A DNA stretch of 64,000 bases. Source: Pseudomonadota bacterium. Its GTDB lineage: Bacteria; Myxococcota_A; UBA9042; GCA-2863065. Below are positions 51,501 through 58,909 of this stretch, piece after piece. How positions within the stretch are numbered: the stretch's first letter is position 1; the number at the start of each line of letters is the position of its first letter. The position numbers and the translations under genes are program-made. Location: contig SXOO01000240.1 in assembly GCA_005776725.1 (NCBI GenBank), positions 1 to 64,000 on the forward strand. The letters run 5' to 3'. Below the pieces are notes generated by a model, which had not been told where the DNA came from, did not search any database, and was given only the letters and a program-made list of their open reading frames with translations.

Positions 51501-54500
51501 GCTGAGGCTCCTGGTCGTCGTGGTGGCGTTCTCCGCGCCGGCGCTTGCCGCGTCTCAGTGGCTCCTGTGCCTGGGACCCTTGGTGGCAGCGCTCTGGGGG
51601 TACGCGGCCGCTCTGGGATCCGAGCTCGCGGACAGGCTCCGGAAGCCCGTTGACCGTCTCCTTTCGGTGTATCGCGACGGGGGGCCCAGGTTCCACCTCG
51701 CGCACGCCGCGCTGGCCGTGATCCTTGCGCTGGCCGCCTTCGTCCTGACGCTAGTCTTCGGCACCTTCGAGGCGGGCAGCGTCGTCAGCCTGACGGTGGC
51801 GTCGCCGTGGTTCGCCGGGTGCGTCGCTGCGGGTGTCGCGCTAGTCGCCGCCCGCAGCGTGACCTCCCGCCTCGCGCGCGAGCGTCTCGACGGCGCCGGT
51901 GGCCTGGGCCGTCTGTTCGGCCGAGTTGCGCGCGACCGCACGGCGTGTGCGGCCCTATGGCTACTCGCGGCGCTCTTCGCCGGGCTCGCGGCGCAGCTCT
52001 TCCTCGACTCCGGGCTCACGCGCGCGCGTTTCCTGGCGCTCCCGTTGCCCTTGCCGGACGGCGCGCTCGCCGCTTTCCGCCAGGGCCAGGCGGTCTCGGC
52101 GTGCCTTGCCGCCGTCGGTCTGCTGGCCGCGCTCGCTGCGCTACCGCGCCTGCGGAGCGGGACCCTGAGCCCGTGGGCGCTCGCGGGGGGAGCGGCGGCG
52201 GCGCTGGTGGCCCTCATGGTGGTCGCCATGTCGCGCAAGTGGCTTCAGCTCGAGTCGCTGGCTGACCCCGCCGACGCCGGGTACCTCACCTACGTCTTCG
52301 CCCGAAGCCGGGTTACGCTCGCCCTTTACGGCCTCGCCGTGCTCCTCACCGCGGGCGCCGCGATCCGTTATCGCGGCAGCCTCGCCCGACTGGCGCCCGC
52401 GACGGCCCAGGGGCGTGAGCTTATCGTCGTCGGGCTGGCGCTCGTCCTGGCCGCAGCCGCGGGTCTCGTGCTGGGCGCGCCGCGTGCGCCTACGGGCCTG
52501 CTCGGCGCGCTGGGTGCAGTCCTCGCTGGAGCGCCCCTCCTCCCCACGCTGCTCCACAGCGCCACCAGCCGGCGCCTGGTCCTCGGCCATCGCGGCCTCC
52601 TCACCGCCGCGCTCGCCTTGCTGGGAGCCGCGTTGGTCGCCGTGGGGCTCTCCGGTCGCCCGGCGGCGCTGGCCGCTGTTCCCATAGGGCTCGGCCTGGC
52701 CGCCTGGTTCTGGCCGCGACCGCTCACCGCCGCCGGGTCCATCCCATCAACGGGGGCCGCGTTCCTTCGCGGGCTGCTCGAGATCTCTGTTGCCTCCCTG
52801 GCGTTCGCCGTCCCCGCGGCGCTCGGGGCCGACGAGCCCGCCGCCGCGGTGTGGGCTGGACTCACCGCCTGGGGTGCGCTCGTGGTCGCTCACGGCCTCT
52901 TCGTCGGCTTCCGGATCGGGCTCGGCGTGGCCGATCTGATTGGACGCCTCTCCGTGGGCGCCCCGTCCAGCCTGCTCTTCGCGGGCCTCGGGATCGCGCT
53001 GTGCGCCAGCGGTGGCGGTGAGCCCCGCGTGGTGCTGGTCGCCGCCGGCGCAGCGCTCTTGCTTCTGGCCGCGGTCTTGGCGCTGTCAGGCCTCGAGGGC
53101 GGCGTACTGGGCGCCGTCGCCCGCGTGGTCGAGCGCCCGCCGGCCTTCGTGGTCACCCTCGTCGCGCTGGCGCTGTCCATCAGCGTGGTCTTGGACGGCC
53201 GGCTCGTCGCTGCACTGAGCCTGCACGTGTCCCAGAAGCATCTCCTGGACTCCATCCGCGAACGTGAAGGCGGCGAGCTGCCCGAGGGCCGCGTCTTCCA
53301 GCACAGCCTCTCCGGACAGAACGCCCGCAACTTCTACACGGCCTCGGTCCCGGAGATCCGCGACAGCTCCGCCGCCCTGCGAGTCCTGCAGGGCGGGCGC
53401 GACGAGGTGGTCACCCTCAGCCGTGCCGGCGTCTCCCTCGGCGAGTCCACCGTCCTTCAGGGCTTCGCGCCCGCCGCCGACGCCAACGGTGATGGCGTCC
53501 GCGACGAGCCCGCGGCGGCTGGCGTCTACTCCGCGCTGGACCTGCAGAGCACGCCTGCCGTGCTCACCGATCCAGAGCGCGCCTGGCAACCCGGCCAATG
53601 GGCCGGCGCCGTGCTCGTCGACAGCGACGGCTGGCGCTACTCCATCGTGGATAACACACCGACCACCCTGAAGTTCGAGCTGGCGTCGGCGCGCGCGCCC
53701 GAGGACCTCACCGCGAAGGCCGAGAAGCGGGCGGGTCCGCCGTTCGACCCCACCATCGGGGTGCGCAACGCCTACCGCATCGTGGCCAGCGACAAGCTGG
53801 AGGTTACCGCCACCGCCCTGACCCGCGACAGGCGCTACTTCCTCCTCCCGAAGACAGGGGCCGAGAACCCGGGCCGGTCGGACCGGGGCTCGTTCTCCAC
53901 CCTCAACTTCGAGTACCGACGGCTAACCGGCGGCCTGCACATCCCGGTGCTGGATGACCGGTCGTCTCGGATCTTGCTGGCGAGTACGTGGCTCGGACCG
54001 GACGACATCGACAAGAACCCGATTCGGAGCGCCCTGATAACCGAGGAGGAGATGGTGCGGCGCCTCGCCAGCGGTGAGGCCCGCGGGGCGCCGGCCAAGG
54101 CTCCCTTGTCACACATGGTCACCTGGGAAGAGTCGGTGGCGCTGGTCGGCTACGGCGTGGAGCCGTGGGTGGTGCAGCGCGGCCGCAAGTTCACGCTGCG
54201 GCTGTATTTCCAGGCGCTGAAGCCCATGAAGGAGTCCAACAAGCTCTTCGTGCACGCCGATCGCGGGTCGAGCCGCATCCACACCGATCACTGGCCCAAC
54301 GCGGTCAGTCAGGGCAAGGAAGGCAAGCACTGCGTCGGGTGCTTCCAGACCGATCACTGGATGGCGGGCGATATCATCGTCGACACCTACGAGCGCGAGG
54401 TGCCCTTCGGCTCGCCCGCGGGCGAGACCGAGCTGTTCCTGGGCTTCTTCAACCCTGACGACAACGACAAGCGCGTCCCCGTCAGCAGCTGGAACGACAA

Positions 54501-54561
54501 GCTCGTGCGTCACTCGAACAACGACAACCGCCCGCGGATCGGCTCGTTCGTGGTGCGATGA
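48568..54561 (+). CDS. Giant multipass membrane protein, GT39/ArnT-like N-terminus
   Basis: A 1997-residue protein. One membrane helix near residues 15-32 is followed by HGLWDPWEMDRAYVARRM, the acidic first-loop pattern of GT39/ArnT glycosyltransferases. A 250-residue soluble insert comes next, then GPPLDAWLMALSFSRLGVNELAARLPF, the second GT39 landmark, and about ten helices to residue 700. A further 700-800 residues carry perhaps 20 more hydrophobic segments of no recognised family. The last 450 residues are a soluble, probably periplasmic domain (GDGVRDEPAAAGVYSALDLQ ... FVVR). It may be a polyprenyl-phosphate-sugar transferase fused to a transport or anchoring module. The stop overlaps the prepilin peptidase ATG by 4 bp. 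About three times the usual length for GT39. Confidence 0.75.
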   Translation: MTAPSSALFARLRHLVVAQPGVFGFVAVVVAWLALHAPGLGAHGLWDPWEMDRAYVARRMIEPPRVLVIERGEDGLGPIAQRVKAEPGVDVVVPDVHDAARPTPARLLDRATELLDREVHHLALLDLGPHVRDPGSTTEVEALAGWLARAAARNPTTEFVLLAPTPKPGDPVPTVEAYAERLAATWREVRLELAARELDGGNVGRTGGFRTELTRVLKAAREQGYDALGRGQAADEGMLERGLRRAAEARDLARRLAPGVPAAVAANLGDAAAFALPARVLEWPTAAGPEAQEAANASIETVMVRVRGTLGRPWQRAELKRDGQTVSGPPLDAWLMALSFSRLGVNELAARLPFYLLGLLALIAFFASARTAFGPGVATLGSLVLATTPLFYAAARSTAGALSATASLTFVAAGLMGVAARGGLTIGATWLVAVGSAGLLYSQGVVGLGVAALLAVLAPWVGGERRVTVWLPGLILTGLVGWLVWEAVGERLPAEFGPGLPLLSWDLRMEDRPVFLNYDDMLKQIGFGALPWAPLLPLAIGVIATRTEPAEQTRPGVLVLLWLVVPFAVFGAAQKWTNHLVYPAIPAAALAVGFYLHQVFTGQRRVTALEATVFALITVVLINDLRKSAEPATSFLTADPPLAGIKEESDYPEAVKLPSLLTAMLLGVIALIFAHGARALPRLRVISEALTRPVGLAGAGFVALGGLATWWLISLQGQIAEVFLTPGGQILEPIHRLYVRDVFYWRPHHWALLIVVAVALCVAAQRARLVARCAGWVRSWAFTPLIGNTIAHALAWSAALADRAAPLPAVAWTLPVIFGLARGAYARPARLGVFALAATLGLFGSQAPLALGLAALVVGLSLLPETGFWPLARLLARAACTAVVALLTESPVIAMLASAACIADVISLRRAPPLDLPGHLDGLAAVASLTAPAVLTLAPPTLLGAALVAVFAGLSLAPWLAAGGWGPSAGTLPPKSRWLRLLVVVVAFSAPALAASQWLLCLGPLVAALWGYAAALGSELADRLRKPVDRLLSVYRDGGPRFHLAHAALAVILALAAFVLTLVFGTFEAGSVVSLTVASPWFAGCVAAGVALVAARSVTSRLARERLDGAGGLGRLFGRVARDRTACAALWLLAALFAGLAAQLFLDSGLTRARFLALPLPLPDGALAAFRQGQAVSACLAAVGLLAALAALPRLRSGTLSPWALAGGAAAALVALMVVAMSRKWLQLESLADPADAGYLTYVFARSRVTLALYGLAVLLTAGAAIRYRGSLARLAPATAQGRELIVVGLALVLAAAAGLVLGAPRAPTGLLGALGAVLAGAPLLPTLLHSATSRRLVLGHRGLLTAALALLGAALVAVGLSGRPAALAAVPIGLGLAAWFWPRPLTAAGSIPSTGAAFLRGLLEISVASLAFAVPAALGADEPAAAVWAGLTAWGALVVAHGLFVGFRIGLGVADLIGRLSVGAPSSLLFAGLGIALCASGGGEPRVVLVAAGAALLLLAAVLALSGLEGGVLGAVARVVERPPAFVVTLVALALSISVVLDGRLVAALSLHVSQKHLLDSIREREGGELPEGRVFQHSLSGQNARNFYTASVPEIRDSSAALRVLQGGRDEVVTLSRAGVSLGESTVLQGFAPAADANGDGVRDEPAAAGVYSALDLQSTPAVLTDPERAWQPGQWAGAVLVDSDGWRYSIVDNTPTTLKFELASARAPEDLTAKAEKRAGPPFDPTIGVRNAYRIVASDKLEVTATALTRDRRYFLLPKTGAENPGRSDRGSFSTLNFEYRRLTGGLHIPVLDDRSSRILLASTWLGPDDIDKNPIRSALITEEEMVRRLASGEARGAPAKAPLSHMVTWEESVALVGYGVEPWVVQRGRKFTLRLYFQALKPMKESNKLFVHADRGSSRIHTDHWPNAVSQGKEGKHCVGCFQTDHWMAGDIIVDTYEREVPFGSPAGETELFLGFFNPDDNDKRVPVSSWNDKLVRHSNNDNRPRIGSFVVR

Positions 54562-55565
54562 TCCCGGTCGACCACCCGTTCTGGACCGTCCTCCTCGGGG
54601 TATTCGGCGCGCTCTTCGGTTCCTTCCTCAACGTCGTCGTCTATCGTCTCCCCCTGGGGCTCAGCGTGGTTCGGCCGGGCTCGCGCTGCGGCGCATGCGG
54701 CACGGCGATCGCGCCGTGGAACAACGTGCCGGTGCTCAGCTGGCTCCTGTTGCGTGGGCGCGCCGCCTGTTGTGGCGCGCCTTTCTCGGTTCGCTACCCC
54801 CTCGTGGAGGCCGCGACTACAGGACTCTCGGTGGCGTTATGGTTGCGCTTCGCCATGCCCTTCGGCGGCGAACCGCCCACTACGCCGGTGGCGCTCGCGG
54901 GCTGGGCGCTCACGTTCACGTTCGCCTGCGTCCTCCTCGCGGTGGCGCTCATCGACCTCGACACGCTCCGCATCCCCGACGTTCTCAGCCTGCCCCTGAT
55001 CCCGCTCGGCATCCTCGCTGCGTGGGCGATCGGGCCCGCAATCCACGTGACCGTGGAGCAGTCGCTCCTGGGCCTCCTCATCGGCGGCGGGACCCTGTTG
55101 GTCATCACCTACGGGTACTTCGCGCTCACCGGCCGCGAGGGCATGGGGCTCGGCGATTACCGCCTCATGGCCGGCGTCGGCGCGTGGCTTGGCTGGCAGA
55201 GCCTCCTGTTCCTCCTCATGGCCAGCGCGATCCAGGGCCTGATCTTCGCAGCCATCGTGAAGCTGTTCCGGCTCGAGCGGCACCTCCCGGGCCTCGACGA
55301 TCCGGATCCGGTGGGCTTCCGTGATCCCGAGGCCGCCGCGCCCGTTCCCCCTCCCGAGAGCGCCGAGGCGCAGCCCGCCGCCCCGCTGCAGGAGGTGGAT
55401 GCAGTGCCTCCCGCCGCTCCTCAGGGCGCCCGGCCCGCCGCTGCCCCGCCGTTGGCCGTGCCCTTTGGCCCCTTCATCGCCCTCGCCGCCCTCGAGTGGT
55501 TGTTGTTCGAGCCCACGCTGATGCAGCTGTTGGATCATTGGCTCTATGGCGGGCTGGCACGATGA
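54558..55565 (+). CDS. pilD: Prepilin peptidase / N-methyltransferase (A24, PilD-like)
   Basis: A 335-residue inner-membrane aspartyl peptidase that cuts the leader of type IV pilins and type II secretion pseudopilins. FGALFGSFLNVVVYRLP and SVRYPLVE are diagnostic. The two catalytic Asp are in ALIDLDTLRIPD and GMGLGDYRLMAGVGAW. The cytoplasmic zinc loop is altered: C44-x2-C47 is normal, but the second pair reads AACC (C71, C72) instead of C-x2-C. The C-terminal 90 residues are a Pro/Ala/Glu-rich extension ending in another helix, not found in classical PilD. It overlaps its neighbours on both sides (ATGA each), an odd setting since no pilin genes are close. Confidence 0.92.
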   Translation: MIPVDHPFWTVLLGVFGALFGSFLNVVVYRLPLGLSVVRPGSRCGACGTAIAPWNNVPVLSWLLLRGRAACCGAPFSVRYPLVEAATTGLSVALWLRFAMPFGGEPPTTPVALAGWALTFTFACVLLAVALIDLDTLRIPDVLSLPLIPLGILAAWAIGPAIHVTVEQSLLGLLIGGGTLLVITYGYFALTGREGMGLGDYRLMAGVGAWLGWQSLLFLLMASAIQGLIFAAIVKLFRLERHLPGLDDPDPVGFRDPEAAAPVPPPESAEAQPAAPLQEVDAVPPAAPQGARPAAAPPLAVPFGPFIALAALEWLLFEPTLMQLLDHWLYGGLAR

Positions 55566-56623
55566 GCGAGTGGCTCGATCGCGTCACTGCACTCGAGTGG
55601 GCGTTGGACCGCGGCGCGCTGGGTGAGTCCGTGACCCGCGCCGCGCTCACGGGGGCGGTGGTTTGGCGCGCGCCTGCTCGGATCGACGGCATCGATGCCA
55701 TCCGAGATGTGACGCCCAGCCGTGTAGAGGCGGACGCGCTCGGCGGCGCGGTGCTCGCCGCCCTCCCTGCGGGCCCGCTGCCGTCCGCCGTGGCCTTCCT
55801 GGGCCGCGACCGCGAGGAGAACCTGTCGCTCCTCGGCGTGTTGCTCACGCGGCTCGAGCCGGGGGCCCCGCTCGTGACCACCGGCTGCAACTCGCTGGGC
55901 AGCGGGTGGTACGACAAGACCCTCGCAGAGGCCGGCCTCGATGTGGAGGTGGCCTCCAAGCACAAGTGCCGAGTGGCCGTGACTCGACGGCCCGAGGTGT
56001 TGCCCGAGGCCGTGGAGGGCTGGGCAGCGCTCTCCGAGCCGATGGAGGTAGCGCCGCGGCTCTGGACTTGTCCTGGTGTGTTCTCGAAGGGTCACATCGA
56101 CCCCGCGTCCGCGCTGCTCGCCAGCAGCCTCCCCCGGCTCGAGGGCCACGTGGGCGACTGGGGTGCTGGCTGGGGCTATCTGGCGGCCTCCTTGGCCGAT
56201 CGGGGCGACGCGGTGACCCGCTTCGAGCTCGTCGAGGCCGACCAGCGCGCGCTAACGCTCGCACTGCGGGCGCTGGAGGTGCGCGGCGCGGTGGCCGCTG
56301 GGCATTGGCTCGACGCGCGCCAACCGACCGGGCTGCGCAGCCTCGACGTCATCGTGACCAACCCGCCCTTCCACGATGGCGACCGGCACGCCGTCTCGGT
56401 GGCTCACGCGTTCTTTGGCAGCGCAGCCGCGGCGCTTCGCGGTGCTGGGCGGATCTACGCGGTCGGGCCGCGCAACCTGCCTTACGACGAGCCGCTCCGT
56501 GCCACCTTCGAGCGGACGCGTGTGCTCGCGGACGGCGACGGCTTCCGTGTGTACGAGGGCTCGCACCCCCGGCGCCGCGCTGCGCCGCTCTCGGAGGCAC
56601 GGCCGCCGCGCCGCGCGGCGTAG
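55562..56623 (+). CDS. rsmC: RsmC-like 16S rRNA (guanine-N2) methyltransferase
   Basis: A 353-residue protein with the two-lobed RsmC/RlmG design: a degenerate N-terminal methyltransferase-like lobe, then a Rossmann lobe with VGDWGAGWGYLAASL (SAM motif I), FELVEADQRAL (motif II) and the catalytic VTNPPFHDG (the NPPF motif for exocyclic-amine methylation). In E. coli RsmC makes m2G1207 in 16S rRNA. TCPGVFSKGHIDPAS, just before motif I, is also typical of the family. ATG 55562 overlaps the prepilin peptidase stop by 4 bp. The C-terminal 15 residues are Arg-rich. Last gene of the 48568 operon. Confidence 0.88.
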   Translation: MSEWLDRVTALEWALDRGALGESVTRAALTGAVVWRAPARIDGIDAIRDVTPSRVEADALGGAVLAALPAGPLPSAVAFLGRDREENLSLLGVLLTRLEPGAPLVTTGCNSLGSGWYDKTLAEAGLDVEVASKHKCRVAVTRRPEVLPEAVEGWAALSEPMEVAPRLWTCPGVFSKGHIDPASALLASSLPRLEGHVGDWGAGWGYLAASLADRGDAVTRFELVEADQRALTLALRALEVRGAVAAGHWLDARQPTGLRSLDVIVTNPPFHDGDRHAVSVAHAFFGSAAAALRGAGRIYAVGPRNLPYDEPLRATFERTRVLADGDGFRVYEGSHPRRRAAPLSEARPPRRAA

Positions 56624-56837
56624 ACAGCCGAGGTGCCCTCTCCGCGCGTGCCCCTTGACGGCCTGTAACCCGCCGGTCACCATCGCGTACTCCGTCGTCA
56701 TCAGGTGTCGCGCGCGGCCAGTCCGCGAGAGCACCTGGGTCGTATTGGAAGGGCGTTCGTCCGGGCAGCCGGGCGGGCGGGTGTGGATCGGGTACCTGCC
56801 GCGGCGCGGAGCGGACGGGGCGACTCTCAACGGGTCG

Positions 56838-56843
56838 TAAGCT
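56838..56843 (+). promoter_or_regulatory. -10-like TAAGCT upstream of the RiPP precursor
   Basis: TAAGCT lies 26 bases before ATG 56870, in the 246-base gap after rsmC. The same hexamer precedes genes at 4414 and 62147. It is the best visible promoter for the precursor-MNIO operon. No metal-responsive operator was recognised. Confidence 0.35.
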
Positions 56844-56869
56844 CAAGGCCGCGTGATGGAGAAGATCGC

Positions 56870-57145
56870 ATGAATCGTCGTGACTTCGGCAAGCTCGTCC
56901 TCGCAGTCGCTGGCGGCGTCGCCGCCGGCGCCGCCACCAACACGGCGCAGGCAGCCACTCGTAAGGCCCCGAACGGCCGCTCCAAGGAGTCCTGCTCGGG
57001 CTCCGGCTCGTGCTCGGGCTCCGGCTCGTGCTCGGGCTCCGGCTCGTGCTCGGGCTCCGGCTCGTGCAAGGGCTCCGGCTCGTGCAAGGGCTCCGGCTCG
57101 TGCTCGGGCAGCGAGTCGTGCAAGGACAAGGGCGGCTGCGGCTGA
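56870..57145 (+). CDS. Cys-ladder RiPP precursor (bufferin-like), Tat-type leader
   Basis: A 91-residue precursor. The N-terminus MNRRDFGKLVLAVAGG has a twin-arginine motif and hydrophobic region, cut probably after TAQA (residue 28). The core, residues 42-90, has nine cysteines exactly six residues apart (C42, 48, 54, 60, 66, 72, 78, 84, 90) separated by SGSGS, KGSGS, SGSES or KDKGG, and ends Cys-Gly. The ribosome site GGAG is 8 bases before ATG 56870. It is followed by an MNIO (DUF692) gene and a DUF2063 gene, as in bufferin and HvfABC operons, where precursor Cys become thiooxazole or related heterocycles that bind copper. This core differs from the EGKCG and DUF2282 precursors. Export to the periplasm after folding or modification fits the Tat signal. 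Confidence 0.85.
   Translation: MNRRDFGKLVLAVAGGVAAGAATNTAQAATRKAPNGRSKESCSGSGSCSGSGSCSGSGSCSGSGSCKGSGSCKGSGSCSGSESCKDKGGCG
56993..57136 (+). repeat. Eight 18-bp coding repeats of the precursor core
   Basis: Eight consecutive 18-bp units start with TGC. The first four (56993-57064) are identical (TGCTCGGGCTCCGGCTCG), the next two differ only in the second codon (AAG), and the last two are more divergent. Identical synonymous codons imply recent tandem growth of the core. Confidence 0.92.
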
Positions 57146-57156
57146 TCCTCGCGTGC

Positions 57157-57189
57157 CGGGCTGGCGCGGGCTCGTCCCGCGCCGGCCTG
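57157..57189 (+). terminator. Stem-loop between precursor and MNIO gene
   Basis: 57157-57170 pairs with 57176-57189: 14 base pairs (12 Watson-Crick, 2 G-U) around a 5-base loop CTCGT. It lies 11 bases after the precursor stop and 16 before the MNIO ATG. There is no U-tract, so it may be a partial terminator or an RNA-stabilising end that yields more precursor than enzyme, as in many RiPP operons. Confidence 0.6.
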
Positions 57190-57205
57190 AGCGCGGCCTG
57201 TTCCC

Positions 57206-58033
57206 ATGCCCAATCGTTTCGGTTTTCCCGACCTCGGCTTTGGACTCGGTCTTCGGCCCGAGCACTACGACCACCTCACGCGGTATTGGCCGCGCGTCGA
57301 TTGGTTCGAGGTCATCAGCGAGAACTTCCTCGATACGGGTGGGCGTCCGCAGTACTTCCTCGACCTCGTCCGCGAGCGGTACCCCATCGTCTTGCACGGT
57401 GTGTCGCTCAATATCGGGTCCACCGACCCGCTGGACATGGTCTACCTACGCAAGCTGAAGGCGCTCGCCGACCGAATCGGCACCCCATGGATGGGGGACC
57501 ACGTCTGCTGGACCGGCGTGGGCGGCGTGAACGGGCACGACCTCTACCCCATCCCGTATAACGACGAAACGTTGGCCTACCTCGTCGAGCGCGTGCGTGC
57601 CGTCCAGGAGGTGCTGGAGCGCCCGCTGGTTCTGGAGAACCCCTCGACGTACGCCACGTTCGCCGCGTCCACGATGCACGAGGCCGACTTCATATGCCGG
57701 TTGGCGGAGTCCGCGGACGCCGCGCTGCTGCTCGACGTGAACAACGTGCACGTCAGCTGCAAGAACCACGACCTCGATCCGCTCGACTACCTGTCGCGCA
57801 TCCCGCTCGACCGCGTGGTTCAAGTTCACGTCGCAGGCCACAGCGACTACGGGGACTACTGCATCGACACCCACGATCACGTGGTCATCGACCCCGTCTG
57901 GGCGCTCTACGCAGAGGTGCAGCGGCGCGCCGGTCCCATCGCCACGCTACTCGAGTGGGACGGCAAGATCCCCGAGCTGCCGGTGGCGCTGGCGGAGCTG
58001 GCCAAGTGCCGCGCATACCGGCCGCCCAGGTGA
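57206..58033 (+). CDS. MNIO family (DUF692) RiPP-modifying iron enzyme
   Basis: A 275-residue TIM-barrel enzyme of the multinuclear non-heme iron-dependent oxidase family (DUF692; relatives MbnB, TglH, BufB, HvfB). Metal-binding and family residues are in place: His64 (VLHGVSL), Asp98-His99 (MGDHVCW), Glu144 (LENPSTY), Asp177/Asn179/His182 (DVNNVHV), His208 and His212 (VHVAGH), His223-His225 (THDHVV) and Glu250 (LLEWDGKIPE). Characterised members oxidise peptide Cys with O2 to make oxazolone-thioamide, thiooxazole or excise carbon. The substrate here is surely the Cys-ladder peptide encoded just upstream. No good Shine-Dalgarno precedes ATG 57206. It overlaps the DUF2063 gene by 4 bp (GTGA). 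Confidence 0.95.
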   Translation: MPNRFGFPDLGFGLGLRPEHYDHLTRYWPRVDWFEVISENFLDTGGRPQYFLDLVRERYPIVLHGVSLNIGSTDPLDMVYLRKLKALADRIGTPWMGDHVCWTGVGGVNGHDLYPIPYNDETLAYLVERVRAVQEVLERPLVLENPSTYATFAASTMHEADFICRLAESADAALLLDVNNVHVSCKNHDLDPLDYLSRIPLDRVVQVHVAGHSDYGDYCIDTHDHVVIDPVWALYAEVQRRAGPIATLLEWDGKIPELPVALAELAKCRAYRPPR

Positions 58034-58854
58034 GCGCCCTCACGGCATTCCAACGCTGGATGCTCACCGCGGTCTCGCACCCGGACGGCCTCGACGCCGG
58101 CCTCGAGGCGGCCCGTGTCCACGCCGGCGGTAAGCGCCTCGAGGAGCTGGTCCATCCATCGGCTCGGGTTCCCGCGCACCGTCGCCTCGAGATCTACGCC
58201 GACATGTACTTTCGCCGGCTGGTCGACATCCTCCTCGAGGACTTCCCCGCCACGGCCCACGTCCTCGGCGATGCGGCCAACTCCACCTTCCGCGACTACC
58301 TCGTGGCCCACCCATCCACCTCTCGGCGGCTCGCTCCGCTGGGCCAACACCTCGGGGAGTGGCTGGCGAATCACCCGACGCTCGAGCGTCGTGGCGTCCT
58401 CGCAGACCTCGCGGCGTTCGAATACGCGTGGGAGGTGGCGTTCGATGGGCAGCCCGCCGCCCCGTTGTCGCCCGAGATGTTTGCCGCGATCCCGCTCGAG
58501 GCGTGGAGTGAGCTGCGACTCCCCGTGGTGCCCACCTTCCGCGTGCTATCCCTCGGCCACTCGGTTCACGAGTACGTGTTGGACGTCCGCGCGGGCCGTG
58601 AGTCCCAGCTGCCCGAGGCCGGCGAAGCTCAGGTGGCGATGTGGCGCGACGGCTACTTCGTCACCTGGGAGGCCCTGGGTGACGAGGCTCGCTGGGTGCT
58701 GGAGGCGCTGGCGGCCGGAGCCACCATCGGCGAGGCCCTCGATCGCGCGCTGGATGCTGGGGCCGACTTCGATCTGCTGGCGGGGTCGCTGCAGGGTTGG
58801 TTCGAGCGCTGGACCTCATCCGGTTTGTTCGCCGCGCCCGATTCGCCGGCCTGA
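58030..58854 (+). CDS. DUF2063 partner protein of the MNIO enzyme
   Basis: A 274-residue protein from GTG 58030. The N-terminal half is the DUF2063 DNA-binding-like domain (LTAFQRWM at the start, HRRLEIYADMYFRRLVDILLEDFPATAHVLG, FEYAWE), also called HvfC/BufC in MNIO operons. It is followed by an ordered C-terminal half (WRDGYFVTWEALGDEARWVLEALAAG). In related systems this protein binds the leader peptide and delivers the precursor to the MNIO enzyme (RiPP recognition role). Length and order match bufferin operons. Not seen here: the DoxX-like fourth gene or a dedicated exporter. Confidence 0.93.
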   Translation: MSALTAFQRWMLTAVSHPDGLDAGLEAARVHAGGKRLEELVHPSARVPAHRRLEIYADMYFRRLVDILLEDFPATAHVLGDAANSTFRDYLVAHPSTSRRLAPLGQHLGEWLANHPTLERRGVLADLAAFEYAWEVAFDGQPAAPLSPEMFAAIPLEAWSELRLPVVPTFRVLSLGHSVHEYVLDVRAGRESQLPEAGEAQVAMWRDGYFVTWEALGDEARWVLEALAAGATIGEALDRALDAGADFDLLAGSLQGWFERWTSSGLFAAPDSPA

Positions 58855-58909
58855 CCACACGGCCACGGTCGCGCCATTGGGATCGCGAGCAGGGCTGTCC
58901 CGCCGCTGA

